A stretch of 23,402 nucleotides of DNA from Nitrospirota bacterium (GTDB lineage Bacteria; Nitrospirota; UBA9217), in the NCBI GenBank assembly GCA_027456925.1, contig DAIDTZ010000172.1:1-23402 (forward strand), read 5' to 3'. Positions 14,879-22,332 of this stretch are shown here, in pieces. The first letter of the stretch is position 1, and each line of letters starts with the position of its first letter. The notes below the pieces were generated by a model. That model made no database searches, was not told the origin of the DNA, and saw only the letters and a list, made by a program, of their open reading frames with translations. The translations under genes and the position numbers were made by a program.

Positions 14879-15982
14879 ATGGTTTCTACATTGGCATTTG
14901 CTGTGTCCGGCCTACTCATCGGCGCAGCATTCGGCTTCGTTCTGCAGCGCGGCCGGTTCTGCGTGAATTCCGCGTTCCGGGAAGTGCTTTTCCAGGACTA
15001 CACCATGTTCCGGGCATACCTGCTTGCCGTCGTGGTCACCATGATCGGCGCGAACTTGCTTGAGGATATGCACTGGCTGGGCCATTTTGAACAAGGCGTC
15101 TTCGTCACCGGTACGCTCTACAGTCAGGCCTTCGTGCCCTGGTCCAACATCATAGGGGGGTACATCTTCGGCATGGGCATTGTACTGGCCGGCGGGTGCG
15201 GGAGCGGCATCCTGTACCGCGTGGGAGAAGGGAACCTGGCGTATGTCTTCGCCGTGTTCGGGTTCTTCTTCGGCATTGCGATGACCAAGTTCGGCTTCCT
15301 GAGACCGATTTATGATTGGATGATCGCACCGCAACGCATTGTTTGGAAGGGTGAGGACACGATCCCGACCCTGTATAATATTACCGGCATCAATAAGTGG
15401 ATACTCATTGCAGTAATTTGCTCGGTGCTCCTTGTGTTCATATTCAAGGGCAAGCCCTTTGTCAAGGCAAAGAAAGGATATTCGTGGTCCCTGGCCGGGT
15501 TCCTTGCCGGCCTCGTTGCCGTGGCGGCATTTTGGGCCTCGGAGTACTACGGCGGCAAGGCCCGCGGCCTTTCCTTCACCGGACCGGTCAGGGAGTTTTT
15601 CCTGGCCGTGCTTTTCGGGAATTATCAGAACGATCCCGGGGCCGTCAACCCGCTCGAATCCCGGAGCATCCTAGGGATGATCTTTTCCTGGAGCTCGCTG
15701 TACGTCGTGGCAGTGCCCATTGGCGCATTCATCAGCGGCAAACTCCTTAAGGAAGTGAAGATGAAGGTGCCGCCTGCGGATGAGCTCTTCAAGGTGCTCC
15801 TGGGTGGTTTTGTCATGGGGGTCGGCGCGCAGATGGGAGGCGGCTGCAACATCGGTCACAGTCTCACGGGAGTTTCCACCCTGGCCGTCTCGAGCTGGGT
15901 TGCCAATATCTTCATCATTCTCGGCAACTGGACCATGGTCTATTTCCTGCTAATCAGGCCGATGCGGGATCTCGACGCATAA
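14879..15982 (+). CDS. YeeE/YedE-family (TsuA-like) sulfur compound transporter
   Basis: This is a 367-aa inner-membrane protein with about nine to ten hydrophobic segments. It has the repeated small-residue/cysteine motifs of the family: GRFCVNSAFR (C28), AGGCGSGILYR (C107) and GGGCNIGHSLTG (C323). In TsuA three cysteines guide thiosulfate through the pore, and these are the likely equivalents. The start is the ATG at 14879, preceded by a G-rich GGGGGGAAGA. It forms a unit with the tusA-like gene and ends at a strong terminator. The exact substrate (thiosulfate or another sulfane species) cannot be told from sequence. A decayed relative lies at 16998-17300. Confidence 0.93.
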   Translation: MVSTLAFAVSGLLIGAAFGFVLQRGRFCVNSAFREVLFQDYTMFRAYLLAVVVTMIGANLLEDMHWLGHFEQGVFVTGTLYSQAFVPWSNIIGGYIFGMGIVLAGGCGSGILYRVGEGNLAYVFAVFGFFFGIAMTKFGFLRPIYDWMIAPQRIVWKGEDTIPTLYNITGINKWILIAVICSVLLVFIFKGKPFVKAKKGYSWSLAGFLAGLVAVAAFWASEYYGGKARGLSFTGPVREFFLAVLFGNYQNDPGAVNPLESRSILGMIFSWSSLYVVAVPIGAFISGKLLKEVKMKVPPADELFKVLLGGFVMGVGAQMGGGCNIGHSLTGVSTLAVSSWVANIFIILGNWTMVYFLLIRPMRDLDA

Positions 15983-15985
15983 TCG

Positions 15986-16007
15986 ATTACGGTGTCATTA
16001 CGGTGTC
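15986..16007. repeat. Perfect 11-bp tandem duplication
   Basis: ATTACGGTGTC occurs twice in immediate succession right after the transporter stop codon and before the terminator. It is probably a recent slippage event. The period is 11, unlike the 7-bp arrays. Confidence 0.9.
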
Positions 16008-16010
16008 TTA

Positions 16011-16045
16011 AGGCCGGGCGGGAATTTCCGCCCGGCCTTTCTTTT
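16011..16045 (+). terminator. Intrinsic terminator after the YeeE/YedE gene
   Basis: GGCCGGGCGG (16012-16021) pairs with CCGCCCGGCC (16028-16037) around GAATTT, followed by TTTCTTTT. This is a strong rho-independent terminator on the plus strand and separates the tusA-transporter unit from the DsrE-like trio. Confidence 0.93.
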
Positions 16046-16068
16046 CAGCGCATAAGGCAATAAAACAG

Positions 16069-16098
16069 TTGTTCGCGATAAAAAAAAGATGGTACAAT
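16069..16098 (+). promoter_or_regulatory. Putative promoter of the DsrE-like trio
   Basis: TTGTTC (16069-16074), an 18-bp A-rich spacer and TACAAT (16093-16098) lie just past the terminator and about 55 nt before the next start codon. The -10 is good and the -35 is weak. Confidence 0.5.
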
Positions 16099-16157
16099 GA
16101 GCCCAGTAAATCGGCAAGGATAGGGCAAACATACTTGAAAGGAGGTGAAACTAAATC

Positions 16158-16463
16158 ATGGCAACGGAAATGCTGGGCATAATGGTAACGAAGTACGAAA
16201 ACCTGGATCATATCGCAGGCGTCGTGAAGGCGGCGCGTGCGGCGGGGAAAGCAGTGACGCTCTTCATGACCGATGAAGGGGTGCGCTTCACCAGGGACCC
16301 AAAGTTCATCGAGCTGTTAAAGGTGGACGGGGTAGAGTTTTCCTGCTGCGATCACAGCTGCGAGCGGGTGGGCATCCACGATAAGACGGCAGGCATTTCG
16401 TACGGCAGCCAGTACACCAACGCGGGGATGCTGCACGACAGCGCCCGTGTGCTGGTGTTCTAA
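16158..16463 (+). CDS. DsrE-family protein, first of three sulfur-relay genes
   Basis: This 101-aa cytoplasmic protein has the DsrE/TusD-like alpha/beta fold: an N-terminal strand (MLGIMVTKYENL), helix VVKAARAAGKAVTLFMTDEGV, and cysteines C63, C64 and C68 in the segment FSCCDHSCERVGI, where DsrE proteins hold their sulfur-carrying cysteine. The start has a strong AAAGGAGGTG. Two small genes follow in a tight row, matching the DsrE-DsrF-DsrH (TusD-C-B) arrangement. The role as a persulfide relay partner of the TusA-like protein is inferred. Confidence 0.87.
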   Translation: MATEMLGIMVTKYENLDHIAGVVKAARAAGKAVTLFMTDEGVRFTRDPKFIELLKVDGVEFSCCDHSCERVGIHDKTAGISYGSQYTNAGMLHDSARVLVF

Positions 16464-16493
16464 CACAATCTTGATCACAAGGGAGCAGAACGA

Positions 16494-16772
16494 ATGGGAG
16501 ATACCAAGAAAATAGCGGTCATCGTAAGAGACCGGCCGGCTGAGGCGCTCCGCGTTGCGGGCGGGCTCACGCTCGCGGACGACACCATCGAGGTCTTTGT
16601 CCTTGACAAGAAACTGGACAAGAGCAACGCCGAGATTGCGGCTCCGCTCGAGCTTGTCACCGAACTCGAACTAAAGATGTATTCCAACAATCCGGAAAAC
16701 GGATACACGGCAATCACCCTGGAAGAGATGGCGAAGAAGCTTCTGGAGTATGATGTCGTGGTGCCCTACTAA
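16494..16772 (+). CDS. Small DsrE/DsrF-like protein, middle gene of the trio
   Basis: This 92-aa protein begins MGDTKKIAVIVRDRPAEALRVAGGLTLADDTIEVFVLDKKL, which resembles the nucleotide-free alpha/beta start of DsrF/TusC-like subunits. It contains no cysteine, as is common for the structural subunit of the heterohexamer. GGGAGCAG precedes the ATG. It starts 30 bp after the first gene and is followed after 21 bp by the third. Position and size fit a DsrF/TusC role, but sequence similarity by eye is weaker than for the flanking genes. Confidence 0.75.
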   Translation: MGDTKKIAVIVRDRPAEALRVAGGLTLADDTIEVFVLDKKLDKSNAEIAAPLELVTELELKMYSNNPENGYTAITLEEMAKKLLEYDVVVPY

Positions 16773-16793
16773 GATGATGGAGGAACGCAGATT

Positions 16794-16964
16794 GTGAAGA
16801 TTTTGCATATCCTGAAAAAAGCGCCCGATGCAAGCACGAAGAAAATCATCGCGCTTCAGTCCTCGGGCAATGAAGTAAAAACGATCGAACTGTACAAGGG
16901 AGGAGCGTCCTACGACAAGCTTGTGGCCGACGTGTTCTCCTTCGACAAGGTCTTCTGCTGGTAA
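16794..16964 (+). CDS. 56-aa DsrH/TusB-like protein
   Basis: This short gene begins with GTG at 16794 (GGAGGA upstream) and encodes MKILHILKKAPDASTK...ELYKGGASYDKLVADVFSFDKVFCW. The MKILHIL strand, the YDKLV segment near the end and a terminal Cys-Trp are features of DsrH/TusB-like small subunits. It is about 40 residues shorter than E. coli TusB and the shortening is internal. The penultimate cysteine may be a sulfur-transfer site. It completes the DsrE/F/H-like trio. Codon use and spacing support it as a true gene. Confidence 0.82.
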   Translation: MKILHILKKAPDASTKKIIALQSSGNEVKTIELYKGGASYDKLVADVFSFDKVFCW

Positions 16965-16997
16965 CGGGGTGGCAGCTGGCAGTCCCGAAGGGCGGGA

Positions 16998-17300
16998 TTG
17001 CCTGTCATTCTCTCGGGCCTCGCCGTGGGGCCGTTTCGGGCTTGCACTGCAGTGCGGCTGGTCCTGCCTGAATTGCAGAAATGCCTTTTCTATAAAAGAA
17101 TACACATTTCATCGCGCCCATGTCCTGGCGCTCATTGTTGCCGTTGTTGCGGCGCACCTTCTGGAACAATTCGGATTTCTTCACGTAAGCGCTGACAAAC
17201 AGACCTGTGTTGCTTTGGCAACGGCCTGGACAGCCATGTCTTCGGCGTCGGCATCGTCCCCGGCTGCCGGCCCATGGTGTACTTTTTGTTCATGAGAAAC
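16998..17300 (+). pseudogene. Decayed second YeeE/YedE transporter gene (5' part)
   Basis: In three shifting frames this stretch aligns with the intact transporter at 14879. PVILSGLAVG (from 17001) matches the first helix. After a one-base shift, FGLALQCGWSCLN (from 17035) and EYTFHRAHVLALIVAVVAAHLLEQ match LQRGRFCVN and DYTMFRAYLLAVVVTMIGANLLED. A further shift gives SHVFGVGIVPGC (from 17232), matching GYIFGMGIVLAGGC. The rest of the gene is missing. At least two frameshifts and a 3' truncation are needed. Confidence 0.72.
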
Positions 17301-17567
17301 GCACGAAGGGCATAGTGCGCCTGCAAAAAAGGATCAAAACGCCACGAGTGCCTGGTCCGGTCCGTACCGGCTTCCCGGAGTCGGTACGCGCCTTATCTAT
17401 TTGTGCTTTTTTCCATGGTCCCGTTGTATCAAATGCCACAACCTGATCCCCCGCTCCCTTATCATCTCTTTGATTTCTCACACATTGCAACTCTGGCAAC
17501 AGGATTGCAAAATAACCATAGCTATCCCCGATCCGTTTCATTGAGTGCGGCAAATGACGGAGGTTCC
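17301..17567. other. Gap with no recognisable gene
   Basis: Between the transporter remnant and the zinc-ribbon gene there are about 270 bp with no convincing reading frame, hairpin or promoter. Stop codons appear in all plus-strand frames with family-like sequence. It may be further decayed DNA of the same pseudogene. A GACGGAGG ribosome-binding site lies at its end. Confidence 0.4.
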
Positions 17568-18284
17568 ATGAACTGCCCTGAATGCAAAAAAACAAACGAT
17601 GACGATGCGATTTTCTGTTCCCAGTGCGGGCAACTGATCGAGAAACGACGGCCGGAACTTGTCTCGAAACAACGGAAGGCCTATCTTATCGCGCTGTTGT
17701 TCGTGCCGATCATCGCAATCGCCGCTTTTATCGGCAACTATAAGTTCAACCTGCCGGACGGAGTCGCAGCTGTGGTGAACGGGGAGGAAATCAGACGGTC
17801 CGAGCTCGATGCTGCAGTTGCGCGCTTGCAGGGGACGAACAAGGACGCTTCCGCCCATCTCCGGTACCAGGTTTTGAACGAGCTTATCTCCGAGCGGCTG
17901 GCGCTTCAGGAGGCGCGTAAAGCGGGGATCCGGATCACGAAGGAAGATTTGGCCGCTGCAAACGCTTCGGCGCGTGAGGCATCAGGTCTTGATGAGGCCG
18001 CTTTTCAACAAGCGATGAAAACGATGTACGGCAACGGGTATGAAAAAGCTCTGGAACGACGCCTCATAATCAGCCGGCTGATCTCGGAAAAGGTGGCGCC
18101 GCGCGGAGCCGATCCCAGGACGGCAAGCCGGGCGATGGACCGGTGGCTCAAGGACCTTTCCGGGAAAGCCGATGTGCGGATAGCCCTGAGCGAACAGCTG
18201 TCCGGGCCGGGCTGCAGCGGCTGTAACACAGAGGGAAGACGGTTTCCGCAGGGGCAGGGCATGGAGGGAAGCGGTACGCGATGA
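17568..18284 (+). CDS. Zinc-ribbon membrane protein with SurA-N-like domain
   Basis: This 238-aa protein has four recognisable parts. A zinc ribbon lies at the N-terminus (CPEC and CSQCG; C3, C6, C17, C20). One membrane helix follows (about 37-56, AYLIALLFVPIIAIAAFIG). A SurA-N/foldase-like region follows (about 66-150, VVNGEEIRRSELDAAVARLQ and LNELISERLALQEARKAGI). Then comes a helical tail with a CSGC motif near the end. No PPIase domain is present. With the ribbon in the cytoplasm, the SurA-like part would be periplasmic. ATG at 17568 has GGAGG 5 nt upstream; a longer frame starting at 17403 has none. The frame continues open for 36 codons past the TGA. Function is unknown; a chaperone-like role is inferred. 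Confidence 0.82.
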   Translation: MNCPECKKTNDDDAIFCSQCGQLIEKRRPELVSKQRKAYLIALLFVPIIAIAAFIGNYKFNLPDGVAAVVNGEEIRRSELDAAVARLQGTNKDASAHLRYQVLNELISERLALQEARKAGIRITKEDLAAANASAREASGLDEAAFQQAMKTMYGNGYEKALERRLIISRLISEKVAPRGADPRTASRAMDRWLKDLSGKADVRIALSEQLSGPGCSGCNTEGRRFPQGQGMEGSGTR

Positions 18285-18402
18285 GAGCAGGCGGCCATCG
18301 CGCGTCCCAGTGGGAACGAGCCCCCGGTCGATGGAGCGACGAGAAATCCTGACACGAAAATGCCACTGATGAGCGGAATCAACATCAGAACGTAACTTCA
18401 TA

Positions 18403-18442
18403 CCCCGTAGTATTGCCGTATCCTTCCGGGGCGTCTTTTCTT
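18403..18442 (+). terminator. Weak possible terminator between convergent genes
   Basis: CCCCG (18403-18407) can pair with CGGGG (18427-18431) around an 18-nt loop, followed by CGTCTTTTCTT. The stem is short. It is placed correctly to end plus-strand transcription before the convergent outer-membrane gene. Confidence 0.3.
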
Positions 18443-18444
18443 CC

Positions 18445-19101
18445 TCAAAACTCAAACAACAGCCCCATCAAATAGGCCGTGCCGCCGAGGTCCGCTGATG
18501 AGGACTTCTCTACTGCATGGGTTTTTTCAGCCTCGACGAAGAAGTAGGTGTGATACACGCCGTAGTCCAGGTACAGGTTGTTCGCCGCCTCACGGTCCAT
18601 GCCGTCGAGCAGGAGCTGCAACCCACCCCGGTAGTTGTACCCGTCCGTTCTGCCGTGTGTTGTCCCCTGTCCCTTGATCTTTTCCTCGTAATACATTCTG
18701 GTGAAGCCGCCGCCCACATAGGGCACGATCCATTGATTTTCATTCACGATGCCGCGAAAAAGAACGAAAACATTGACGGGATAGATGGTGTAGGTGACAT
18801 TGCCGCCGTACACCGGCTGTCCCGCATTTTGAGAATGGATGAGTTCGTAGCCAGAACCCTCGGCCGTGCTCGCGCCGGCTTCGGCGCCGATCTCTACCTG
18901 CCTCAAAAACTTATACGCCAGTGATACAGCATATTCCGGCATGCTGCGTTTGCCGTAGTACTGCTTCCACTCCGGCAGGGCAGGTGCAAAAGTACCGCCC
19001 TTTGCTTCAAAAGACCAGTGGGGCCGGTCCTCGGAGGGATCTGCGCCAAACGCGGAGATCGGCAGGACGACGAGCAGTATAAGGAAAAGAAATTTCTTCA
19101 A
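18445..19101 (-). CDS. Outer-membrane beta-barrel protein
   Basis: This 218-aa product begins at a TTG (19101) with AAGGAGG 6 nt upstream and starts MKKFLFLILLVVLPISAFGA, a clear Sec signal peptide. The mature part has alternating aromatic/polar strands (HWSFEAKGGTF, YAVSLAYKFLRQVEIGAEAG, IVPYVGGGFTRMYYEEK, LYLDYGVYHTYFFVE) and ends AYLMGLLFEF, a typical C-terminal barrel signal with terminal Phe. That suggests an eight-stranded OmpW/OmpX-like barrel. It overlaps the end of the upstream beta-helix gene by TTGA, so the two are translationally coupled and may act together at the cell surface. The specific function is not recognised. Confidence 0.85.
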   Translation of the reverse strand: MKKFLFLILLVVLPISAFGADPSEDRPHWSFEAKGGTFAPALPEWKQYYGKRSMPEYAVSLAYKFLRQVEIGAEAGASTAEGSGYELIHSQNAGQPVYGGNVTYTIYPVNVFVLFRGIVNENQWIVPYVGGGFTRMYYEEKIKGQGTTHGRTDGYNYRGGLQLLLDGMDREAANNLYLDYGVYHTYFFVEAEKTHAVEKSSSADLGGTAYLMGLLFEF

Positions 19102-20948
19102 CGCGAGCCTCCTTGACTTGGAAGCTGTTTCCGCCGGAAGAGGAGCACGAACAGGCACGCGGTAAGCAACAGGGTCGCTATTTGCATGGCGAGCGATGTC
19201 TTTGTCAAAAAAAGCGACATGCCGACCGCCGGGAGGAGAGCGACCCGGACTGCGGGCTTGTATCCGGGATGGTCGTTCAACCATGCTGCAGCAGCAGGGC
19301 CGTGAGTGTAATACCACTCGACAAAAGCTCTGCCTGGTCCGTTGGTGACGAGAAACCGGTCTCTGAAATCCCGCAGCGCCTGCACATTCGGTTCTGAATA
19401 ATAGCCGAATGCGGCAGTGGCGATGAAGCATCCCTGACGAGTCGGCAGGTTCGGATAGGGAACGAGGGGATCGGGATATTCCTGCAGGACTGCCGAAAGA
19501 GGGCTTTCCTGCACCGTGCCCGTCCCGGCCGTAACTTCAGCTGAATAAGCGCTCTCGTGTGAAACTCCGGGGGTGCTGCCTCCGGCTGAAAGCCCGGCCT
19601 TATCAACGGCCGTTACTGCGATATACGTCGTTTCCTGGGAAATAGCAGAGACTTGGACATTATACAACTGGCTGTTCGTGAGATTGGTCACCAGGCAGCT
19701 TGTCGCACCGTCCACTTCGATAAAAGCAGTGGGTGTCGCCAAAGATGCGGGAGCATAATACACTTTGTACCCTGTTGCTCCCGGCACGGCGGTCCAACTG
19801 ATTGCCAGGCTCTCGTTCAACGGGGATATCGACAGGCCTGTCGGCGTTGCCGGCGGACCGGCTGAGGGAAGGTTGCTCAAGGTCGTTGTTGTTGCGCCCG
19901 TCACCAGGAGCGGCGAGGGCCCTTCGGAGGCAGCCGTTCCGTTGTATACCCCCGATGCACTTCCGTAGTAGACATGGTAGCCCTTGACGGTATAGGCGTT
20001 GTTGGCGTTCCAGGTGATCGAAAGCACTGAGGTCGTCGGCGAGGTCACTACGACGCCGGACACCTGAAAAGGAATTGTGTCCGCGAAAGAGCCGCCATAG
20101 GTGCCCATGTCCGGGGCTGAGCTGTCCACACTGTCGTTTCCCGCCGAGGAGTTTCCCGTATCGATGCAGGGAGAGGTTGCCTGCAGATGATAATCCCACA
20201 GCGTCTGATCCGTACTCGTGATATTGACGAGCTTCGGGTCCTGGTCCCGCAGATTTCCTTTATAATTAGCAAGGTCGGTGGTAACGAATGAGATTGCCGG
20301 TCCGATGCTGCCGTAGGTAAAAAACAAATTGTTTGAAATACCCGTAACCGCGATTCTTGGGTCTATCGCCGTCGTCTGCTGGTTCGAAAAAATATTATTT
20401 ACAATAGTTACCGCACTTTGATCGGAAATGATGCCGTTCGCATCCAGGTAAAAGGTATTGTTGGTAATGTTTGCGTTCGGCGAGTTGGCCAATTGAATTG
20501 CCGTATTGTTCGAGCCTACTTGAAATGCATTATTCGTTATTGTTACCGCCGGCGAATTTTGCACCAGTATCCCCGTTTGGGCATTGGAAAACGTAAGTCT
20601 TCTGATAGAGATGGTCCCAGGTACGTTGCCGATGGTCAGCGCCGTTCCGGATCCGTCGCCCGTAAGAAAAGTGCGGCCGGTCTCATCGCCCGAGATCTGG
20701 GTGATATTCTGATTTATTGTAAAATTTCCGTGATAAATGCCGGGCTTGATTTCGATGGCATCGCCCGCCAGGGCAGCGGTTATTGCAACGGCAAGGCTCG
20801 TGTAGCACGTCCCGTTCGTAACGGCATCGGCAGGACACTGGCTCGTGTTCGTGACAACAACACGCGTCGTTGCCAGGACCATTTTCGGCAGGATTGCGGC
20901 ATAGAGAACGATTGCGACAGCAAAGATCAAAGACCATTCTTTTTTCAT
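19098..20948 (-). CDS. Exported parallel beta-helix / FnIII protein with C-terminal CFIATA box and membrane anchor
   Basis: This 616-aa protein has a signal peptide (1-26), then a right-handed beta-helix (about 50-280) of short repeats such as NSPAVTITNNAFQV and NSPNANITNNTFYLD, closing with SPCIDTGNSS and APDMGTYGG. Two fibronectin type III-like domains follow (about 294-360 and 365-455; GYHVYYGS, GYKVYYAP). At 507 comes CFIATAAFG with ALRDFRDRFLVTNGPGRAFVEWYYTHGPAAAAWL, a recurrent C-terminal box (CFI-box type). A membrane helix (about 586-604) and RRK follow. ATG at 20948 has AGGAGA upstream. It is likely a surface or periplasmic adhesin or polysaccharide-binding protein held by its C-terminus. 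Its stop overlaps the start of the barrel gene. Confidence 0.9.
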   Translation of the reverse strand: MKKEWSLIFAVAIVLYAAILPKMVLATTRVVVTNTSQCPADAVTNGTCYTSLAVAITAALAGDAIEIKPGIYHGNFTINQNITQISGDETGRTFLTGDGSGTALTIGNVPGTISIRRLTFSNAQTGILVQNSPAVTITNNAFQVGSNNTAIQLANSPNANITNNTFYLDANGIISDQSAVTIVNNIFSNQQTTAIDPRIAVTGISNNLFFTYGSIGPAISFVTTDLANYKGNLRDQDPKLVNITSTDQTLWDYHLQATSPCIDTGNSSAGNDSVDSSAPDMGTYGGSFADTIPFQVSGVVVTSPTTSVLSITWNANNAYTVKGYHVYYGSASGVYNGTAASEGPSPLLVTGATTTTLSNLPSAGPPATPTGLSISPLNESLAISWTAVPGATGYKVYYAPASLATPTAFIEVDGATSCLVTNLTNSQLYNVQVSAISQETTYIAVTAVDKAGLSAGGSTPGVSHESAYSAEVTAGTGTVQESPLSAVLQEYPDPLVPYPNLPTRQGCFIATAAFGYYSEPNVQALRDFRDRFLVTNGPGRAFVEWYYTHGPAAAAWLNDHPGYKPAVRVALLPAVGMSLFLTKTSLAMQIATLLLTACLFVLLFRRKQLPSQGGSR

Positions 20949-21595
20949 ATTCGATCTCCTCGCAAAGATAGTAAAAAATACCTGAATGCCGAGGGAATGT
21001 CAAAGTAAAAATCACGAAGCTGCGCCACGAGAGCAGTCTCCTCTTCAAAATAGCGACAATCGCAAATGAGTCCCATAGGAACGCTCCGCGAACCGCAGGA
21101 TAACAGGCAGGATCCAAGTTTGCCACTGTGTAAACTTGGCATCCCATATTCTCGTCGTCAGCCGGCGGTTTTCTGTGATATATTTTAAGCCGTTCAGTCG
21201 AGCCGGCAGGGAGCGCGGGAGCCGGCCCGGACGCTGACTGCCGCACAATCATTCACTATTTGTTGAACCCACTTCGCGCTCGTCTGCAGCATTATATATT
21301 TCGGTATTATTCATCCTGTCGTTGCATAACAAACGCTTCTGAGAATGATCGAGACACGTTTCTGCAACAGCCGGTCGGGAAAAGCTTTCATTTTACTGAG
21401 CGATGGGGCAAACATGATCGGGATCAGTTTTACTATTCAATAGGCGCAACGAAGCAGAACGACGCAGGATCAATTACTGAAAAAGGGCGCAAGCCCTCCT
21501 TTTTTTCGCGCGACACGATGCGATTGCTCTCAATGGATGGATAACTTGATGTTGTTATTGGGATGAAATGAGTACCACAAGGGGGATGTTGCCGG
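20949..21595. other. 650-bp gap between the beta-helix gene and the arsR gene
   Basis: No convincing gene is seen. It holds an 8-bp stem CCAAGTTT/AAACTTGG with a 10-nt loop (about 21115-21140) upstream of the beta-helix gene. An AT-rich stretch with TATAAT on the minus strand (about 21290-21297) could be a -10 but lacks a good -35. The terminator at 21479-21506 is also here. The hairpin and the long leader leave room for a regulatory RNA, but I could not match a known riboswitch. Confidence 0.4.
21479..21506. terminator. Bidirectional intrinsic terminator downstream of arsR
   Basis: AGGGC (21484-21488), loop GCAA, and GCCCT (21493-21497) form a short stem. On the minus strand five T follow directly (complement of 21480-21484), suiting the arsR transcript. 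On the plus strand seven T follow after two bases. Confidence 0.75.
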
Positions 21596-21934
21596 TCAGT
21601 CTAATATTCCCGTTACTGCTTTTTTTTTGCCCGCATGCTGTTCATAAAGCACTTCCTTCATGAGGGAACATGCTTCAATGACCTTGGGATTCGATACGCG
21701 GTAGTAAATATTGACCCCTTCACGTCTTGTTGACAGGATGCCCTTGTGTCGCATGACAGCAAGGTGCTGGGATACATTCGCCTTGGAAGCGCCCAGGGCG
21801 ACTACCAGCTCGGTTACGGTCTTTTCTTCGTTTTTCAGCGTGTTCAGGATTTCAATGCGCTTGGGATTGGTGAGCGTTTTGCAGATCTCCGCCTGCATTT
21901 CGAATATTGATTTATCGGTAAAAATATTCTTCAT
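21596..21934 (-). CDS. ArsR/SmtB-family transcriptional regulator
   Basis: This 112-aa DNA-binding protein has the winged helix-turn-helix of the family: LTNPKRIEILNTLKNEEKTVTELVVALGASKANVSQHLAVMRHKGILSTRREGVNIYYRV, with the recognition helix in SKANVSQHLAVMRHKG. It has two cysteines, C18 (EICKTL) and C89 (IEACSLM), and no ELCVCDL metal motif in helix 3. So a thiol/persulfide or different metal signal is possible. ATG at 21934 (MKNIFTDKS) is preferred to an upstream TTG because a promoter overlaps the upstream codons. No Shine-Dalgarno is seen. Its target may be itself or the sulfur genes; this is not shown by the sequence. Confidence 0.92.
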   Translation of the reverse strand: MKNIFTDKSIFEMQAEICKTLTNPKRIEILNTLKNEEKTVTELVVALGASKANVSQHLAVMRHKGILSTRREGVNIYYRVSNPKVIEACSLMKEVLYEQHAGKKKAVTGILD

Positions 21935-21941
21935 GATTATT

Positions 21942-21970
21942 TTTTTACACTTATAACGCTGTTTTGTCAA
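21942..21970 (-). promoter_or_regulatory. Promoter abutting the arsR start codon
   Basis: On the minus strand TTGACA (complement of 21965-21970) and TAAAAA (complement of 21942-21947) are 17 bp apart. The -10 ends 7 nt before the ATG at 21934, so a leaderless mRNA is expected, in line with the missing Shine-Dalgarno. Confidence 0.6.
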
Positions 21971-22332
21971 GCAAGAAAGATGACCAAGCCGTCTTTACGG
22001 GACAGCACCCCCGATTGCGAGTGCCTGGCGCAAGTGCAGGTGCGCAGCGAAGCAAGCTCGCACTTCACAATTGATTGAAAAAATGTGATTGCGCGCCGCC
22101 CTGCTCCTCGCAATGACAGCGCTGGGGGGCTTCTTGCCAGGCTATCAATAATGCTGCAATAGTGAGCGCATCACCTACTGAAACCCGCTATTTCCCGGGA
22201 AGTGCTGTCACGGATCAAGAGAGCGGCGCTCCGGAAAACGCGCCTGGACGCGAAGAGGGGTGGGCCCGGCGGACCTTCGGAAAGATTATTCTCTTGAATT
22301 CCTCAACAGAAATGATAATATAAAAAAATCTC
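21971..22332. other. Gap upstream of secA, no gene recognised
   Basis: No supported gene. GATTGCGCGCC...CTCCTCGCAATGACAGC (22087-22121) belongs to the same dispersed family as 8815-8844. A possible weak promoter for secA is TTGAAT (22294-22299) with TAATAT (22316-22321), 16 bp apart. Confidence 0.45.

Noticed and set aside
17403..17567. N-terminal extension of the zinc-ribbon protein from an upstream ATG
   Set aside because: The extra 55 residues are low in family-like features and lack a ribosome-binding site. MNCPEC at 17568 has GGAGG and is the normal start of a zinc-ribbon protein.
18282..18284. Selenocysteine codon in the zinc-ribbon/SurA-like gene
   Set aside because: The TGA is followed by an open frame, and a small TCCC/GGGA stem lies about 20 nt downstream, but there is no Cys-containing homologous motif around it and no convincing SECIS shape.
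21050..21200. Cyclic-di-GMP or other riboswitch before the beta-helix gene
   Set aside because: A stem (CCAAGTTT/AAACTTGG) and a long leader are present, but I could not match the conserved core of any riboswitch class by eye. A covariance-model search would settle it.
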